Source: JBNJEL01 sp051745835
GTDB lineage: Bacteria; Bacillota; Halanaerobiia; Halobacteroidales; Acetohalobiaceae
Direction: 5' to 3'
Assembly (NCBI GenBank): GCA_051745835.1
Contig: JBNJEL010000023.1
Span: 1 to 22,829 of the forward strand
Length of the DNA: 22,829 bases
The translations under genes and the position numbers were made by a program. Below the pieces are notes generated by a model, which was given only the letters and a program-made list of their open reading frames with translations, was not told the origin of the DNA and did no database searches. This document shows, piece by piece, positions 22,447 to 22,829 of this stretch (position 1 is its first letter; each line of letters opens with the position of its first letter).

Positions 22447-22829
22447 ATGGAAGATAATAAATTAGCAGAAAAGTTAGAGAGTATTCTGCCTGAAGTTAGT
22501 AAACCAACTAGATATCTAGGCAATGAATTAAATGCTAGTGATAAGGATTTAGACGAGTATGATGTTAACTTCTTATTAGCCTTTCCAGATCGTTATGAAG
22601 TTGGTATGTCACATCTAGGAATTAGAATCTTATATCAACTACTTAACCAGCGTGATGATACAGCAGCGGAGCGGGTTTATGCTCCTTGGTTTGATTTAGA
22701 AGAGAAGATGCGGGAGTTTAATTTGCCGCTATTTAGCTTAGAGAGTAAACGAGCTGCTGGGCAATTTGATATTATAGGTTTTACTCTGCAGTATGAATTA
22801 AGTTATACTAATATTTTGAATATGTTAGA
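22447..22829 (+). CDS. Radical SAM protein of the TIGR03960 type, N-terminal part
   Basis: An open frame that begins here and runs off the window end after 127 codons. The start MEDNKLAEKLESILPEVSKP, then RYLGNELN, LLAFPDRYEVGMSHLGIRIL and APWFDLEEKMREFNLPLFSL resemble the N-terminal part of the long clostridial radical SAM proteins (TIGR03960) that usually lie just before their TIGR03936 partner, ribonuclease G/E and rplU-rpmA. The radical SAM cysteines lie beyond the window, so the family call rests on the N-terminus and gene neighbourhood. An AAGGAGG site lies 11 bases before the ATG; a TTG three bases earlier (22444) has eight-base spacing and is a possible alternative start. Cellular function is unknown. 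Confidence 0.8.
   Translation, partial: MEDNKLAEKLESILPEVSKPTRYLGNELNASDKDLDEYDVNFLLAFPDRYEVGMSHLGIRILYQLLNQRDDTAAERVYAPWFDLEEKMREFNLPLFSLESKRAAGQFDIIGFTLQYELSYTNILNML

Overview
The window is a dense, almost entirely plus-strand stretch of chromosome from a low-GC, anaerobic Firmicutes-type rod. The two main blocks are a siroheme-dependent heme pathway (ahbABCD) and a radC-mreBCD-mrdA-minCDE-rodA cell-shape cluster followed by an M50 protease and a TIGR03960-type radical SAM gene. Together with MinE, AT-rich acidic coding and strong AGGAGG ribosome sites, these suggest a clostridial or halanaerobial bacterium. My best guess is the Halobacteroidaceae (Acetohalobium/Orenia-like), which is an inference without any database search. 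I see no rRNA, tRNA, CRISPR array, insertion sequence or prophage, and no gene-free stretch longer than about 160 bases.

Region 1 (1-7532): a tightly overlapping heme operon running hemC (cut at its 5' end), cobA-hemD fusion, ahbC, hemB, ahbD, ahbA, ahbB, hemL, closed by an intrinsic terminator. HemL and HemB make 5-aminolevulinate into porphobilinogen. HemC and HemD make uroporphyrinogen III, and the CobA half methylates it to precorrin-2. After oxidation and iron insertion to siroheme (enzyme not in the window), AhbA/AhbB decarboxylate siroheme, AhbC gives Fe-coproporphyrin III and AhbD gives heme b. HemA and the precorrin-2 dehydrogenase/ferrochelatase would be expected just upstream.

Region 2 (7533-9919): a stand-alone methyl-accepting chemotaxis protein with its own terminator, then a small membrane protein resembling a reduced YtaF/MntP-type protein.

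Region 3 (9920-12690): a good sigma-A-like promoter followed by apbE, mobA, mobB and a Gx-transporter/HepI-like membrane gene. This set links protein flavinylation outside the membrane with molybdenum guanine dinucleotide cofactor synthesis.

Region 4 (12691-20197): maf, radC, mreB, mreC, mreD, mrdA (PBP2), minC, minD, minE, ended by a terminator. These genes cover rod-shape elongation and placement of the division site.

Region 5 (20198-22829): rodA, a SpoIVFB-like M50 membrane protease without a SpoIVFA gene beside it, and the start of a TIGR03960-type radical SAM protein that runs off the window.

Most of the window is well-known housekeeping sequence. I do not see a clearly new system. The points worth a second look are the layout of the heme operon, the divergent YtaF-like protein with a palindrome in front of it, the apbE-mob-Gx operon, tiny ORFs in front of minC, and the orphan SpoIVFB-like protease.
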